Of a stretch of DNA of 38,620 bases, positions 1 to 8,715 are shown piece by piece. The stretch comes from an uncultured Lachnospiraceae bacterium (GTDB lineage Bacteria > Bacillota > Clostridia > Lachnospirales > Lachnospiraceae). The DNA lies in the NCBI GenBank assembly GCA_947178125.1, contig CAMWXB010000039.1, forward strand, positions 1 through 38,620, in the 5' to 3' direction. The notes under the pieces are model-generated. The model ran no database searches, was not told the DNA's origin, and worked only from the letters and a program-made list of their open reading frames with translations. How positions within the stretch are numbered: position 1 is the first letter of the stretch; each line of letters opens with the position of its first letter. A program made the translations under genes and the position numbers.

Positions 1-836
1 GATATGTCCGCTGTATCAGTGTTGTAGGAGATAAGATTTATTACATTAATACCGGTGATGCTTACAGCATGAACAGGGATGGGACAAATAAAGAGCGGAT
101 TCCAGAGCTTGCAGACTATGAAAAAATTGCTACCTTATATGTTTCAGAGGATTATTACTATCTTTATAAGGCTGGTGAAGGATTGAAGTGTATCGAGAGG
201 GAGACAGGAGAAATGCTCGGAACGATTTCCTGCGATAGTTATTATCAGTTTACTTTTCTGAATGGATATGTATATTATCTGAAAGAAAATGAGGAAGAGG
301 ATGGCATGGAGTTATGGAGAGTTCCTGCGGACGCACTCTCTTCAGAACCGAAATTTCTTCTTGGAACAAGTGAACTTCATAATTGCAGTACAATTGTTTC
401 AGAAGAGAATTATTTATATGGAATCGACAGAGCTTATGAAGAAGGTGGATTAGAGGCAACATTTATACAATATGATACATGCAGCGGAGAGATTATCTGT
501 ACTTATACATTGACAGTGATATTAGAGGAAGAGCAGAACAGTGGCATCGGTTTGTATAATGTCTGCGATCAATATATTTATTTCAGTTATTCTTTCTATG
601 AATCAGATGGAGGCCGCAGTGCGGGAATATATCGTTTTGTGGCAGAACCAGGCGACGGGGATTTTGAAATGGAACTTGTTTATGAAGCAACGGAAGGCCA
701 GAATTTTTCATATATGTCAATAGTGGAAGAGACTCAGGAAGTTGCGATAACCGTATGGGGAGAGCGAGATGCGCTTATTGCAATGAATATGGACGGAAGT
801 GGAGAACCCGATATTTTGGAAAATGAACTGGATTAA
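1..836 (+). CDS. Receptor Ser/Thr kinase, C-terminal extracellular part (5' end outside window)
   Basis: This is the last 277 or so codons of a kinase gene whose start lies before the window; complete codons begin at base 3. The translation equals the C-terminus of the next gene (2466-3301). It is a predicted extracytoplasmic beta-propeller-like sensor in the style of DUF5050, with blades such as DKIYYINTGDAYSMNRDG and EDYYYLYKAGEGLKCIER. No kinase or transmembrane part is visible. The TAA stop (834-836) is followed by a 35-base spacer that carries the ribosome binding site of the next copy. It probably had the same layout as its neighbours. The identity with the next copy could reflect recent duplication or a contig that begins inside a repeat. 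Confidence 0.85.
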   Translation, partial: YVRCISVVGDKIYYINTGDAYSMNRDGTNKERIPELADYEKIATLYVSEDYYYLYKAGEGLKCIERETGEMLGTISCDSYYQFTFLNGYVYYLKENEEEDGMELWRVPADALSSEPKFLLGTSELHNCSTIVSEENYLYGIDRAYEEGGLEATFIQYDTCSGEIICTYTLTVILEEEQNSGIGLYNVCDQYIYFSYSFYESDGGRSAGIYRFVAEPGDGDFEMELVYEATEGQNFSYMSIVEETQEVAITVWGERDALIAMNMDGSGEPDILENELD

Positions 837-860
837 TGCCGGTCATAAAAATCAGGGAGA

Positions 861-865
861 GGAGG
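861..865 (+). promoter_or_regulatory. Ribosome binding site fixing the kinase start at 872
   Basis: GGAGG lies 6 bases before the ATG at 872. The in-frame ATG at 836, overlapping the previous stop, has no such site, so translation should begin at 872. The identical site at 3326-3330 fixes the start of the next copy at 3337. Confidence 0.85.
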
Positions 866-871
866 AAACAT

Positions 872-3301
872 ATGCCAGACAAAAAATATCCGCTCGCCCT
901 GCCACAGGGAAGCGTTTTGGCAGGACAGTATATTATTGAGCAGGTTCTCGGACAGGGCGGTTTTGGAATTACATATATGGCAAGGGATCATAAGAGCGGG
1001 TCGAAGGTTGCAATAAAGGAATTTTTTCCGGATTCCATGGCGACCAGAACGCAGACAACGGTCACGGCATTTGAAGGAGAGCGAGGAGAAAGCTTTGCCT
1101 ATGGGAAAACCTGCTTTTTAAAGGAAGCGGAGACTCTTGCGGAATTTATTGGAAATAAAAATATCGTACAGGTATACAGTTACTTTGAAGAGAACGGCAC
1201 GGCCTATTTTGTCATGGATTTTGTAGAGGGAATCAGTTTCGAGCAATATATCAGGGAGCATGGCGGCAGAGTGAACTATGAGGAAGCGGAGAAAATCCTG
1301 CTTCCGGTCATGGATGCCCTTGCGGCAGTTCACAGCAGGGGAATCATCCACCGGGATGTGACGCCGGATAATATCTATATCACCAAAGACGGAACGGTCA
1401 GACTTCTGGATTTCGGAGCCGCAAGATACAGTCTGGGAGACAGGAGCAGAAGCCTTGACGTTGTGCTGAAACATGGATTTGCGCCGAAGGAACAGTATAC
1501 AAGACATGGGAAACAGGGGCCCTATACAGATGTATATACATTAGGGGCAAGTTTTTATTTTGCGATCACCGGGAGACGCCCGCCGGATTCTATTGACCGG
1601 TTGGAAGAAGATGATCTGATACCGCCGTGCAGGCTTGGTGTTGCAATCTCCCAGGCAGAGGAAGATGCGATTTTAAAGGCAATGAATGTTCAGCCTTCCG
1701 GGCGTTTTCAGACGATGGGTGAGTTTAAGCGGGCTTTGCTTGCAGGCGGCGATGAAGCGGCGGAAAGTGATATGGCAGGCAGTACGGAGCGACAGAAGGA
1801 ACCGGTACAGCAGAGGATATTTACAAAACCGGAGCCGCCGGAGCAGTCTATCCAACCGTCTGCGCAGCGCCAGATGCAGGTACAGCCCATTCAGCCATCT
1901 GCACAGTATCAGGCATCGTTACAGGGAAGTCCGTCATCCGCACAAAATCAGACATTGCAACAGCCCATGCAGATTTCGGATGGTATACAGGATAATGGAA
2001 TGGTTCGGAAGAAAAAGTGGATTTTACCGGTTGGAATTAGCGTAGGAGCAGCGGCGTTGATAATAGTGATTGTCGTTGCAGTATCGCTGGGAAGCCGAGA
2101 AAATATTGAGGAAAAACCGGATGTGGAATACGATGTAATAGAGGATGATGAGTACGATATCAGTGTTGGTCACAGCAGTAACGATAATATCAATTATAAT
2201 ATTGATAACGATTATACGGATACCGAAAATTCTGATGCGAACCTTGTCGAAGAGACAGATGATGACTCCATGATTCGTCTGAAGCCGGAAATAGAAGAAG
2301 AGACTGCTCCAAAGGGTGTGGAAATATTAGGAAGTACATCTAATAATCTTATGAATTATGGTCAAATCGTATATGATGGTGATGCTGTATTTTTGGCATA
2401 TCCGGGTGGACATGGAATGGCTTCTGTCAGCGGTGATGGAGAGGCAGAGTTTTTGGACGAGGATGGATATGTCCGCTGTATCAGTGTTGTAGGAGATAAG
2501 ATTTATTACATTAATACCGGTGATGCTTACAGCATGAACAGGGATGGGACAAATAAAGAGCGGATTCCAGAGCTTGCAGACTATGAAAAAATTGCTACCT
2601 TATATGTTTCAGAGGATTATTACTATCTTTATAAGGCTGGTGAAGGATTGAAGTGTATCGAGAGGGAGACAGGAGAAATGCTCGGAACGATTTCCTGCGA
2701 TAGTTATTATCAGTTTACTTTTCTGAATGGATATGTATATTATCTGAAAGAAAATGAGGAAGAGGATGGCATGGAGTTATGGAGAGTTCCTGCGGACGCA
2801 CTCTCTTCAGAACCGAAATTTCTTCTTGGAACAAGTGAACTTCATAATTGCAGTACAATTGTTTCAGAAGAGAATTATTTATATGGAATCGACAGAGCTT
2901 ATGAAGAAGGTGGATTAGAGGCAACATTTATACAATATGATACATGCAGCGGAGAGATTATCTGTACTTATACATTGACAGTGATATTAGAGGAAGAGCA
3001 GAACAGTGGCATCGGTTTGTATAATGTCTGCGATCAATATATTTATTTCAGTTATTCTTTCTATGAATCAGATGGAGGCCGCAGTGCGGGAATATATCGT
3101 TTTGTGGCAGAACCAGGCGACGGGGATTTTGAAATGGAACTTGTTTATGAAGCAACGGAAGGCCAGAATTTTTCATATATGTCAATAGTGGAAGAGACTC
3201 AGGAAGTTGCGATAACCGTATGGGGAGAGCGAGATGCGCTTATTGCAATGAATATGGACGGAAGTGGAGAACCCGATATTTTGGAAAATGAACTGGATTA
3301 A
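872..3301 (+). CDS. Transmembrane receptor Ser/Thr protein kinase with extracellular propeller-like sensor, copy A
   Basis: This 809-residue protein should phosphorylate Ser/Thr on cytoplasmic targets in response to an outside signal. Residues 20-290 form a Hanks-type kinase domain: glycine loop GQGGFG (27-32), VAIK lysine K49, catalytic HRD at 160-162, DFG aspartate D180, and GFAPKEQY in place of APE. The usual catalytic-loop lysine is Thr (HRDVTPDN), a change I associate with this clostridial subfamily. Then come a Gln/Pro-rich linker (about 300-375), one membrane helix (about 384-408), an Asp/Asn-rich stalk and a DUF5050-like beta-propeller region with no PASTA repeats. The next gene has an identical kinase half but a divergent sensor half. 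FHA and PP2C genes downstream are the expected readers and erasers. The ligand and substrates are unknown. Confidence 0.92.
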   Translation: MPDKKYPLALPQGSVLAGQYIIEQVLGQGGFGITYMARDHKSGSKVAIKEFFPDSMATRTQTTVTAFEGERGESFAYGKTCFLKEAETLAEFIGNKNIVQVYSYFEENGTAYFVMDFVEGISFEQYIREHGGRVNYEEAEKILLPVMDALAAVHSRGIIHRDVTPDNIYITKDGTVRLLDFGAARYSLGDRSRSLDVVLKHGFAPKEQYTRHGKQGPYTDVYTLGASFYFAITGRRPPDSIDRLEEDDLIPPCRLGVAISQAEEDAILKAMNVQPSGRFQTMGEFKRALLAGGDEAAESDMAGSTERQKEPVQQRIFTKPEPPEQSIQPSAQRQMQVQPIQPSAQYQASLQGSPSSAQNQTLQQPMQISDGIQDNGMVRKKKWILPVGISVGAAALIIVIVVAVSLGSRENIEEKPDVEYDVIEDDEYDISVGHSSNDNINYNIDNDYTDTENSDANLVEETDDDSMIRLKPEIEEETAPKGVEILGSTSNNLMNYGQIVYDGDAVFLAYPGGHGMASVSGDGEAEFLDEDGYVRCISVVGDKIYYINTGDAYSMNRDGTNKERIPELADYEKIATLYVSEDYYYLYKAGEGLKCIERETGEMLGTISCDSYYQFTFLNGYVYYLKENEEEDGMELWRVPADALSSEPKFLLGTSELHNCSTIVSEENYLYGIDRAYEEGGLEATFIQYDTCSGEIICTYTLTVILEEEQNSGIGLYNVCDQYIYFSYSFYESDGGRSAGIYRFVAEPGDGDFEMELVYEATEGQNFSYMSIVEETQEVAITVWGERDALIAMNMDGSGEPDILENELD

Positions 3302-4503
3302 TGCCGGTCATAAAAATCAGGGAGAGGAGGAAACATATGCCAGACAAAAAATATCCGCTCGCCCTGCCACAGGGAAGCGTTTTGGCAGGACAGTATATTA
3401 TTGAGCAGGTTCTCGGACAGGGCGGTTTTGGAATTACATATATGGCAAGGGATCATAAGAGCGGGTCGAAGGTTGCAATAAAGGAATTTTTTCCGGATTC
3501 CATGGCGACCAGAACGCAGACAACGGTCACGGCATTTGAAGGAGAGCGAGGAGAAAGCTTTGCCTATGGGAAAACCTGCTTTTTAAAGGAAGCGGAGACT
3601 CTTGCGGAATTTATTGGAAATAAAAATATCGTACAGGTATACAGTTACTTTGAAGAGAACGGCACGGCCTATTTTGTCATGGATTTTGTAGAGGGAATCA
3701 GTTTCGAGCAATATATCAGGGAGCATGGCGGCAGAGTGAACTATGAGGAAGCGGAGAAAATCCTGCTTCCGGTCATGGATGCCCTTGCGGCAGTTCACAG
3801 CAGGGGAATCATCCACCGGGATGTGACGCCGGATAATATCTATATCACCAAAGACGGAACGGTCAGACTTCTGGATTTCGGAGCCGCAAGATACAGTCTG
3901 GGAGACAGGAGCAGAAGCCTTGACGTTGTGCTGAAACATGGATTTGCGCCGAAGGAACAGTATACAAGACATGGGAAACAGGGGCCCTATACAGATGTAT
4001 ATACATTAGGGGCAAGTTTTTATTTTGCGATCACCGGGAGACGCCCGCCGGATTCTATTGACCGGTTGGAAGAAGATGATCTGATACCGCCGTGCAGGCT
4101 TGGTGTTGCAATCTCCCAGGCAGAGGAAGATGCGATTTTAAAGGCAATGAATGTTCAGCCTTCCGGGCGTTTTCAGACGATGGGTGAGTTTAAGCGGGCT
4201 TTGCTTGCAGGCGGCGATGAAGCGGCGGAAAGTGATATGGCAGGCAGTACGGAGCGACAGAAGGAACCGGTACAGCAGAGGATATTTACAAAACCGGAGC
4301 CGCCGGAGCAGTCTATCCAACCGTCTGCGCAGCGCCAGATGCAGGTACAGCCCATTCAGCCATCTGCACAGTATCAGGCATCGTTACAGGGAAGTCCGTC
4401 ATCCGCACAAAATCAGACATTGCAACAGCCCATGCAGATTTCGGATGGTATACAGGATAATGGAATGGTTCGGAAGAAAAAGTGGATTTTACCGGTTGGA
4501 ATT
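2466..4503 (+). repeat. Long direct repeat, copy 2 (matches 1-2038)
   Basis: This is the second member of the 2038-base direct repeat. It runs from the sensor tail of kinase copy A, through the spacer, to the first codons of the transmembrane helix of copy B. Past 4503 the two genes differ, apart from a further identical stretch of 135 bases (2386-2520 against 4851-4985). Such long identity allows homologous recombination and copy-number change. Confidence 0.9.
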
Positions 4504-5766
4504 GGCGTAGGAGCGGCGGCATTGATCGTGGTGGCTGCGATCGCGGTATCGTTAGGAAGACGGGAAGATACCGTGGAAAAGCCATATGTTCAGTATGATT
4601 TGGTAGAGGATGATGATTACAATATTACGACTGGTCATACCGGTAAAAATGATATTAATAATAATTATATAGACAACAATCATATAGATATGGACAATAC
4701 GGATAATGATACGATTGAAAAGACAGACGATGACTCTATGATTCCACCGGAGCCTGAAATAGAAGGACCCGTGTCCGCGAATGTTGAGATACTGGGGAAT
4801 ACACCCAATAATCTTATGAATTACGGCCAGTTTGTAAGTGATGGAAATGATGTATTTTTGGCATATCCGGGTGGACATGGAATGGCTTCTGTCAGCGGTG
4901 ATGGAGAGGCAGAGTTTTTGGACGAGGATGGATATGTCCGCTGTATCAGTGTTGTAGGAGATAAGATTTATTACATTAATACCGGCGATGCTTACAGCAT
5001 GAACAGAGATGGGACAAATAAAAAATTAATTCCAGAGCTTGCGGACTACGAAAAAATTGCTACTCTATATGTTTCAGAGGATTATTATTACATTTATATG
5101 GTCGGCGAAGGATTGAAGTGTATCGAGAGGAATACAGGCAAAGTAGCGGGAACGCTTTCTTGTGATGATTATAGACAGCTTACTTTTCTGGATGGATATG
5201 TTTATTATTTGAAAAAAGATGAAGAAGAGGATGGTATGGGGTTATGGAGAATTCCTGCAGATGCGCTTTCTTCAGAATCGGAATTTCTGATTGGACCAAG
5301 TGAACTTCATAATTGCAGTACAATTGTTTCGGAAGGAAATTACCTGTATGGAATTTACAAAGTTTCCGGGGAAGAGGGACTGGAGGCAGTATTTATACAA
5401 TATGATGTAAACAGCAGCCAGATAGTCTGTACATATACATTGGCGGTAACATTAGAAGAAGGGCAGGACAGCGATATCAACTTGTATAATGTCTGTAATC
5501 AATATGTTTATCTCAGTTATTTCCTCAATGTCTCAGATGAAGACCGCAGCGGAGGAATGTATCGTTTTGAAGCAGACCCGGACGATGATTCTTTTGAAAT
5601 CGAGCTTGTTTATGAAGCGAAGGAGGCACAACACTTCAATTATTTGTCAATGCTGAAGGAGAGTCAGGAAGTTGTGATAACTGTGTGGGGAGATTGTGCA
5701 GCACTCATTGCGGCCAATATGGACGGAAGCGGAGAACCTGTCGTTTTGGAAAATGAACTGGATTAA
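3337..5766 (+). CDS. Transmembrane receptor Ser/Thr protein kinase with extracellular propeller-like sensor, copy B
   Basis: This tandem paralogue of the previous gene is also 809 residues and starts at ATG 3337, 6 bases after GGAGG. The kinase domain and Gln/Pro linker (residues 1-389) are identical to copy A, including K49, HRDVTPDN and DFG. From the membrane helix onward the proteins differ. The stalk is an unrelated-looking Asn/Asp-rich run, and the propeller region is only about two thirds to three quarters identical by eye, except for a stretch around AYPGGHGMASVSGDGEAEF that is identical in DNA. The same catalytic output with a changed sensor suggests the copies see different signals. 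The gene ends 34 bases before the FHA gene and is probably cotranscribed with it. Confidence 0.92.
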   Translation: MPDKKYPLALPQGSVLAGQYIIEQVLGQGGFGITYMARDHKSGSKVAIKEFFPDSMATRTQTTVTAFEGERGESFAYGKTCFLKEAETLAEFIGNKNIVQVYSYFEENGTAYFVMDFVEGISFEQYIREHGGRVNYEEAEKILLPVMDALAAVHSRGIIHRDVTPDNIYITKDGTVRLLDFGAARYSLGDRSRSLDVVLKHGFAPKEQYTRHGKQGPYTDVYTLGASFYFAITGRRPPDSIDRLEEDDLIPPCRLGVAISQAEEDAILKAMNVQPSGRFQTMGEFKRALLAGGDEAAESDMAGSTERQKEPVQQRIFTKPEPPEQSIQPSAQRQMQVQPIQPSAQYQASLQGSPSSAQNQTLQQPMQISDGIQDNGMVRKKKWILPVGIGVGAAALIVVAAIAVSLGRREDTVEKPYVQYDLVEDDDYNITTGHTGKNDINNNYIDNNHIDMDNTDNDTIEKTDDDSMIPPEPEIEGPVSANVEILGNTPNNLMNYGQFVSDGNDVFLAYPGGHGMASVSGDGEAEFLDEDGYVRCISVVGDKIYYINTGDAYSMNRDGTNKKLIPELADYEKIATLYVSEDYYYIYMVGEGLKCIERNTGKVAGTLSCDDYRQLTFLDGYVYYLKKDEEEDGMGLWRIPADALSSESEFLIGPSELHNCSTIVSEGNYLYGIYKVSGEEGLEAVFIQYDVNSSQIVCTYTLAVTLEEGQDSDINLYNVCNQYVYLSYFLNVSDEDRSGGMYRFEADPDDDSFEIELVYEAKEAQHFNYLSMLKESQEVVITVWGDCAALIAANMDGSGEPVVLENELD

Positions 5767-5800
5767 TAACGATTTATAATAGCGCAAAGGAGGATAAGAA

Positions 5801-6445
5801 ATGGCTTTATCAGAATGTGGAAACGGGCATATATACGATTCGGATCAATATGCGAGCTGCCCCTATTGCAATGGGAATGGGAATAGGATTGATTTTGACG
5901 CCGCTGCAGGGGATTCGGACATCGGGAAAACAGCGCCAGTCGGGGGAGGCTTCGGACCGGCAATGCAGAGACCGTCTGGCGGAATGGAAATCGGTGCGAC
6001 TGTGGCGCCGCAGAGTTATCGCAAAAAGCAGGAGCAGATGGAAGATGTCGGGAAGACTGTGGGTGTTTTTCAGAAGAGCATGAATCTTGAACCGGTGGTC
6101 GGCTGGCTTGTGTGTATCGAAGGTGCTGACAAGGGAAAGGATTACCGGATCTGGGCCAGGAATAACACCATTGGCAGAAGTGAAAAGATGGATATCTGCA
6201 TTACAGGTGATGAGACAATTTCCAGAGAAAATCATGCAAGGCTTGCCTATGACGAGAAATATAATAATTTCCATCTGATTCCGGCGGAAAGTACAAATAA
6301 TATTTACCTGAATGATGAACCGGTCTATATTCCCGTGAAGCTTGGAGCATATGACGTAATCGAGTTTGGAGAAACAAAGTTACTGTTTGTACCTTTCTGT
6401 AATGAAAAATTTACATGGAAGAATGGAATAAGTCAGGGAGAGTAG
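5801..6445 (+). CDS. Zinc-ribbon/FHA domain protein (soluble phosphothreonine reader)
   Basis: This 214-residue protein has no signal peptide or membrane helix. The N-terminus carries a probable zinc knuckle, C6-x3-H10 and C20-P-Y-C23, a layout I recognise from clostridial FHA proteins beside Ser/Thr kinases. A flexible middle leads to an FHA domain at about residues 95-205 with the phosphopeptide-loop residues GR (IGRSEKMD), S-R-E-N-H and STNNIYLN. FHA domains bind phosphothreonine, so this is a likely adaptor or substrate of the kinases upstream. The start is supported by AAAGGAGG eight bases before ATG 5801. One base separates its stop from the PP2C gene, which implies one transcript. Confidence 0.88.
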   Translation: MALSECGNGHIYDSDQYASCPYCNGNGNRIDFDAAAGDSDIGKTAPVGGGFGPAMQRPSGGMEIGATVAPQSYRKKQEQMEDVGKTVGVFQKSMNLEPVVGWLVCIEGADKGKDYRIWARNNTIGRSEKMDICITGDETISRENHARLAYDEKYNNFHLIPAESTNNIYLNDEPVYIPVKLGAYDVIEFGETKLLFVPFCNEKFTWKNGISQGE

Positions 6446-6446
6446 T

Positions 6447-7304
6447 ATGCCTTTTTTTAGAAAAAACAAAGTAATGAATCAAAAAGCGGTTTCAGAGAAA
6501 CGGGAGAGAACGGTACAGGAATCGGTTCCGGTTACGGGAAAAAAAAGGCTGCTCAGCTATCAGGTGGCCAATCTGCAGGGCATCGGTTCCAGAGAACGGC
6601 AGGAGGATTCTTTTTCGATTGCCAATGCATTTGATGTGATGGAAATTAAGGAAAAAGGGCTGCTGTTTGTCGTCTGCGATGGCATGGGAGGGATGAAAGA
6701 CGGCAGACTGGCGAGTGAAACTGCAGTTGCAAGCATTCGGGATTCCTTTTTGGCAATGGACAGAAAGCGGGATATTGCGGGGCAGTTGAAGGAAAGCATA
6801 TTTCTGGCGGCTGATGAGGTGCGAAACAGGCTGGATGGAGCTGGGGGCAGTACTGTTGTTGCAGGAATCATTTTTGATGAAAGGCTCTATTATGCCAGTG
6901 TCGGAGATAGCTATCTGTATCTTCGACGCGGGAATGACCTGTATCGTCTGAACAGGGAGCAGAATCTTTGCCATGAGAAGTATCTGGAGAGCATTCGTTC
7001 CGGGAACCTGAATCCGCGTGAGGCGGAAGAATCGCAGGATGCCGCCGCTTTGACACAGTTTTTGGGAATGGTGGGATTCTGCCAGGTAGATTGCTCGGTA
7101 AGGCCGCTTCCTCTTCGGGAAGGTGATGTGCTATTGGCCTGTTCTGATGGCGTTGGAGCGGTTTTGGATGAACGGGAAATATGGAATGCCTTAAATTTCA
7201 GCAGTACGCAGGCAATGTGTCAGCAGCTTGAGCAGGGAATTTTTGCACATGCGAAAAAAAATCAGGATAATTATACAGCTTTGGCCGTAAAGTGTATGTT
7301 TTAA
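6447..7304 (+). CDS. PP2C-family Ser/Thr protein phosphatase 1
   Basis: This 285-residue protein is a soluble metal-dependent (PPM/PP2C) phosphatase that should reverse phosphorylation by the kinases upstream. Motifs in order are RERQEDSF (RxxxED, about residue 50), VCDGMGGMKDG (metal aspartate and glycine), GGSTVVAG, ASVGDSYLYL, ACSDGVG and QDNYTAL. All metal-ligand aspartates appear present. About 35 basic residues precede the catalytic domain. The start ATG follows GGGAGAG and sits one base after the FHA stop. The locus encodes a second, more compact PP2C (8716-9450), which is unusual unless the two act on different substrates or in different places. Its substrate is unknown. Confidence 0.92.
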   Translation: MPFFRKNKVMNQKAVSEKRERTVQESVPVTGKKRLLSYQVANLQGIGSRERQEDSFSIANAFDVMEIKEKGLLFVVCDGMGGMKDGRLASETAVASIRDSFLAMDRKRDIAGQLKESIFLAADEVRNRLDGAGGSTVVAGIIFDERLYYASVGDSYLYLRRGNDLYRLNREQNLCHEKYLESIRSGNLNPREAEESQDAAALTQFLGMVGFCQVDCSVRPLPLREGDVLLACSDGVGAVLDEREIWNALNFSSTQAMCQQLEQGIFAHAKKNQDNYTALAVKCMF

Positions 7305-7320
7305 GAAAGAGAGGGTACTT

Positions 7321-8661
7321 ATGAGAAAGCGTTTATTACAGTTTCAGATGACAGTCCTGTTTATGGTCAGTCTCTTCTTTGGAACAGGGGCAATACAGAC
7401 AGAGGCTTCTTCTTTCAATATTGAAGTAAGAGAGAGTGTTGTCGTGGTGGCTACTTATCTGGAAATTCCGAAAACCTATGAAGAGCTGGCAGGGTGGGGA
7501 ACCGGTTTTTTTGTAGGAAATCTGGATGAAAATCCGGAATATCTTATTACCAACCATCATGTTATTGAAGATTTTCTGGAATTTGGAGCGGGCGAAGCGG
7601 TTGAGGTCGAATTTACGGATGGAAGTACGGTGCCTGTCAAGGCAAAGGTTCGGGTATATTTCGGTTCGGATGATTATGAGGAGGCTTATGTTATAGATTA
7701 TAATGAAATAAAGGATATTGCCCTGCTGAAACTTGCAGCGCCGACAGATAAGAGAATTGCGGTTCCGTTATGCAGTCCGACCGATGATATGATCGGTTCC
7801 ACGGCTTATTGCGTCGGGTATCCGGGTTTATCGGATAATATCATTATTGATGCGACTACGAACTGGGGGAAAACGGATATAAGCGTTACCACAGGAACCA
7901 TCAGCCGTTTTGTTGTTTCTTCCGGAACAGGGGTACGCCGTATTCAGACGGATGCGGTGATTCAGTCCGGAAATTCCGGTGGGCCGTTGGTGAATAGAAA
8001 CGGTTCTGTTCTTGGTGTCAATACAATGGCGGTTTCCAGCGATTCGGAAATTAATTATTATGCGGTGAGCATCGACGAAGTAATCCCGATGTTAAAAAAT
8101 AATAATGTATTTTTTACTATGGAAAGTGACATGAAAGAAAAAGACGGCTTTTCGAATAAATGGATTCTGATAATCGGAATCGCTATGGCGGCTGCGCTTC
8201 TGATTGTCATTGTAATCGTTATTTTGAGTAGGAATAAAAAAGGAAAACAGCAGTCAGGGATACTGGAGGCTTCCCAGGTAAATTCGGAACAGCCAATCGG
8301 TGGAGCGTCAGCTCCAGCGCCATATTCCGGAAAAGCAATGATACGTTCTCTGTCGATACAGCATAATGGCATCAGCTATCCAATCGGGCGTCAGCCGATT
8401 CTGATCGGACGGGATGGAAACAACTGCACAATCGTGTACCGTGAAGGAACACCGGGTGTCAGCGGAAGACACTGTTCTGTCAGCTGGGATCCGGAAACCG
8501 GGGAATTTCTTGTAACGGATCTTCGCTCAACGTACGGAACGTTTTTACTAAACGGGAAAAAGTTGGAGCCTAATGTCTCGTATCATTTGAAATCAGGTGA
8601 AAGTTTTTATGTGGGTGAACGGTCTAATATGTTATCTGTTGAAGCAGACAGGCGGGTATAA
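7321..8661 (+). CDS. Membrane trypsin-like (S1C/HtrA-like) serine protease with cytoplasmic FHA domain
   Basis: This 446-residue protein has a signal peptide (1-30), then a chymotrypsin-fold protease with a plausible full triad: H80 in TNHHV, D132 in KDIALL and S219 in GNSGGP. No PDZ domain follows. A membrane helix (about 280-302) leads to a basic stop-transfer stretch and a C-terminal FHA domain with intact phosphothreonine residues (LIGRDG, SGRHC, STYGTFLLNG). The predicted topology puts the protease outside and the FHA reader inside, so phosphorylation could recruit or control the protease, or cleavage outside could be reported inward. It lies 16 bases after the PP2C gene with its own AGAGAGGG site. 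The substrate is unknown. Confidence 0.9.
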   Translation: MRKRLLQFQMTVLFMVSLFFGTGAIQTEASSFNIEVRESVVVVATYLEIPKTYEELAGWGTGFFVGNLDENPEYLITNHHVIEDFLEFGAGEAVEVEFTDGSTVPVKAKVRVYFGSDDYEEAYVIDYNEIKDIALLKLAAPTDKRIAVPLCSPTDDMIGSTAYCVGYPGLSDNIIIDATTNWGKTDISVTTGTISRFVVSSGTGVRRIQTDAVIQSGNSGGPLVNRNGSVLGVNTMAVSSDSEINYYAVSIDEVIPMLKNNNVFFTMESDMKEKDGFSNKWILIIGIAMAAALLIVIVIVILSRNKKGKQQSGILEASQVNSEQPIGGASAPAPYSGKAMIRSLSIQHNGISYPIGRQPILIGRDGNNCTIVYREGTPGVSGRHCSVSWDPETGEFLVTDLRSTYGTFLLNGKKLEPNVSYHLKSGESFYVGERSNMLSVEADRRV

Positions 8662-8687
8662 GACTGAAAATTGAAATTTTCAATCTT
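8660..8687 (+). other. Intergenic inverted repeat between protease-FHA and PP2C genes
   Basis: AAGACTGAAAATT and AATTTTCAATCTT face each other around GA; one position would be a G-U pair in RNA. The repeat starts at the protease-gene stop codon. No T tract follows, so it is more likely a processing, stability or attenuation hairpin than a strong terminator. Confidence 0.5.
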
Positions 8688-8715
8688 ATGATTAAAATGC
8701 TGCCTGTGCGGCGGA

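Larger units (their letters stand above)
1..2038 (+). repeat. Long direct repeat, copy 1 (matches 2466-4503)
   Basis: Bases 1-2038 recur at 2466-4503 with a constant offset of 2465. I found no difference where I compared bases, and the encoded proteins are the same in several frames. The tract covers a kinase-gene tail, the spacer with its ribosome binding site, and the next kinase gene up to its transmembrane segment. It ends at base 2039 (a here, g at 4504). Base 1 is already inside the repeat, so its left boundary is unknown. Confidence 0.9.

Noticed and set aside
836-871. Start of the kinase genes at the ATG overlapping the preceding stop (836 and 3301)
   Set aside because: No ribosome binding site precedes it, while GGAGG stands 6 bases before the ATG at 872 (and 3337); the extra 12 residues are basic and unlike a kinase N-terminus.
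4591-4740. Asn/Asp-rich run in kinase copy B as a simple-sequence expansion
   Set aside because: The DNA is AT-rich but not a regular tandem repeat; it is read as an ordinary flexible stalk.
5810-6274. Long antisense open frames opposite the FHA, PP2C, polA and der genes
   Set aside because: They lie opposite strongly supported genes, have no ribosome sites and give no recognisable protein motifs; they follow from codon bias.
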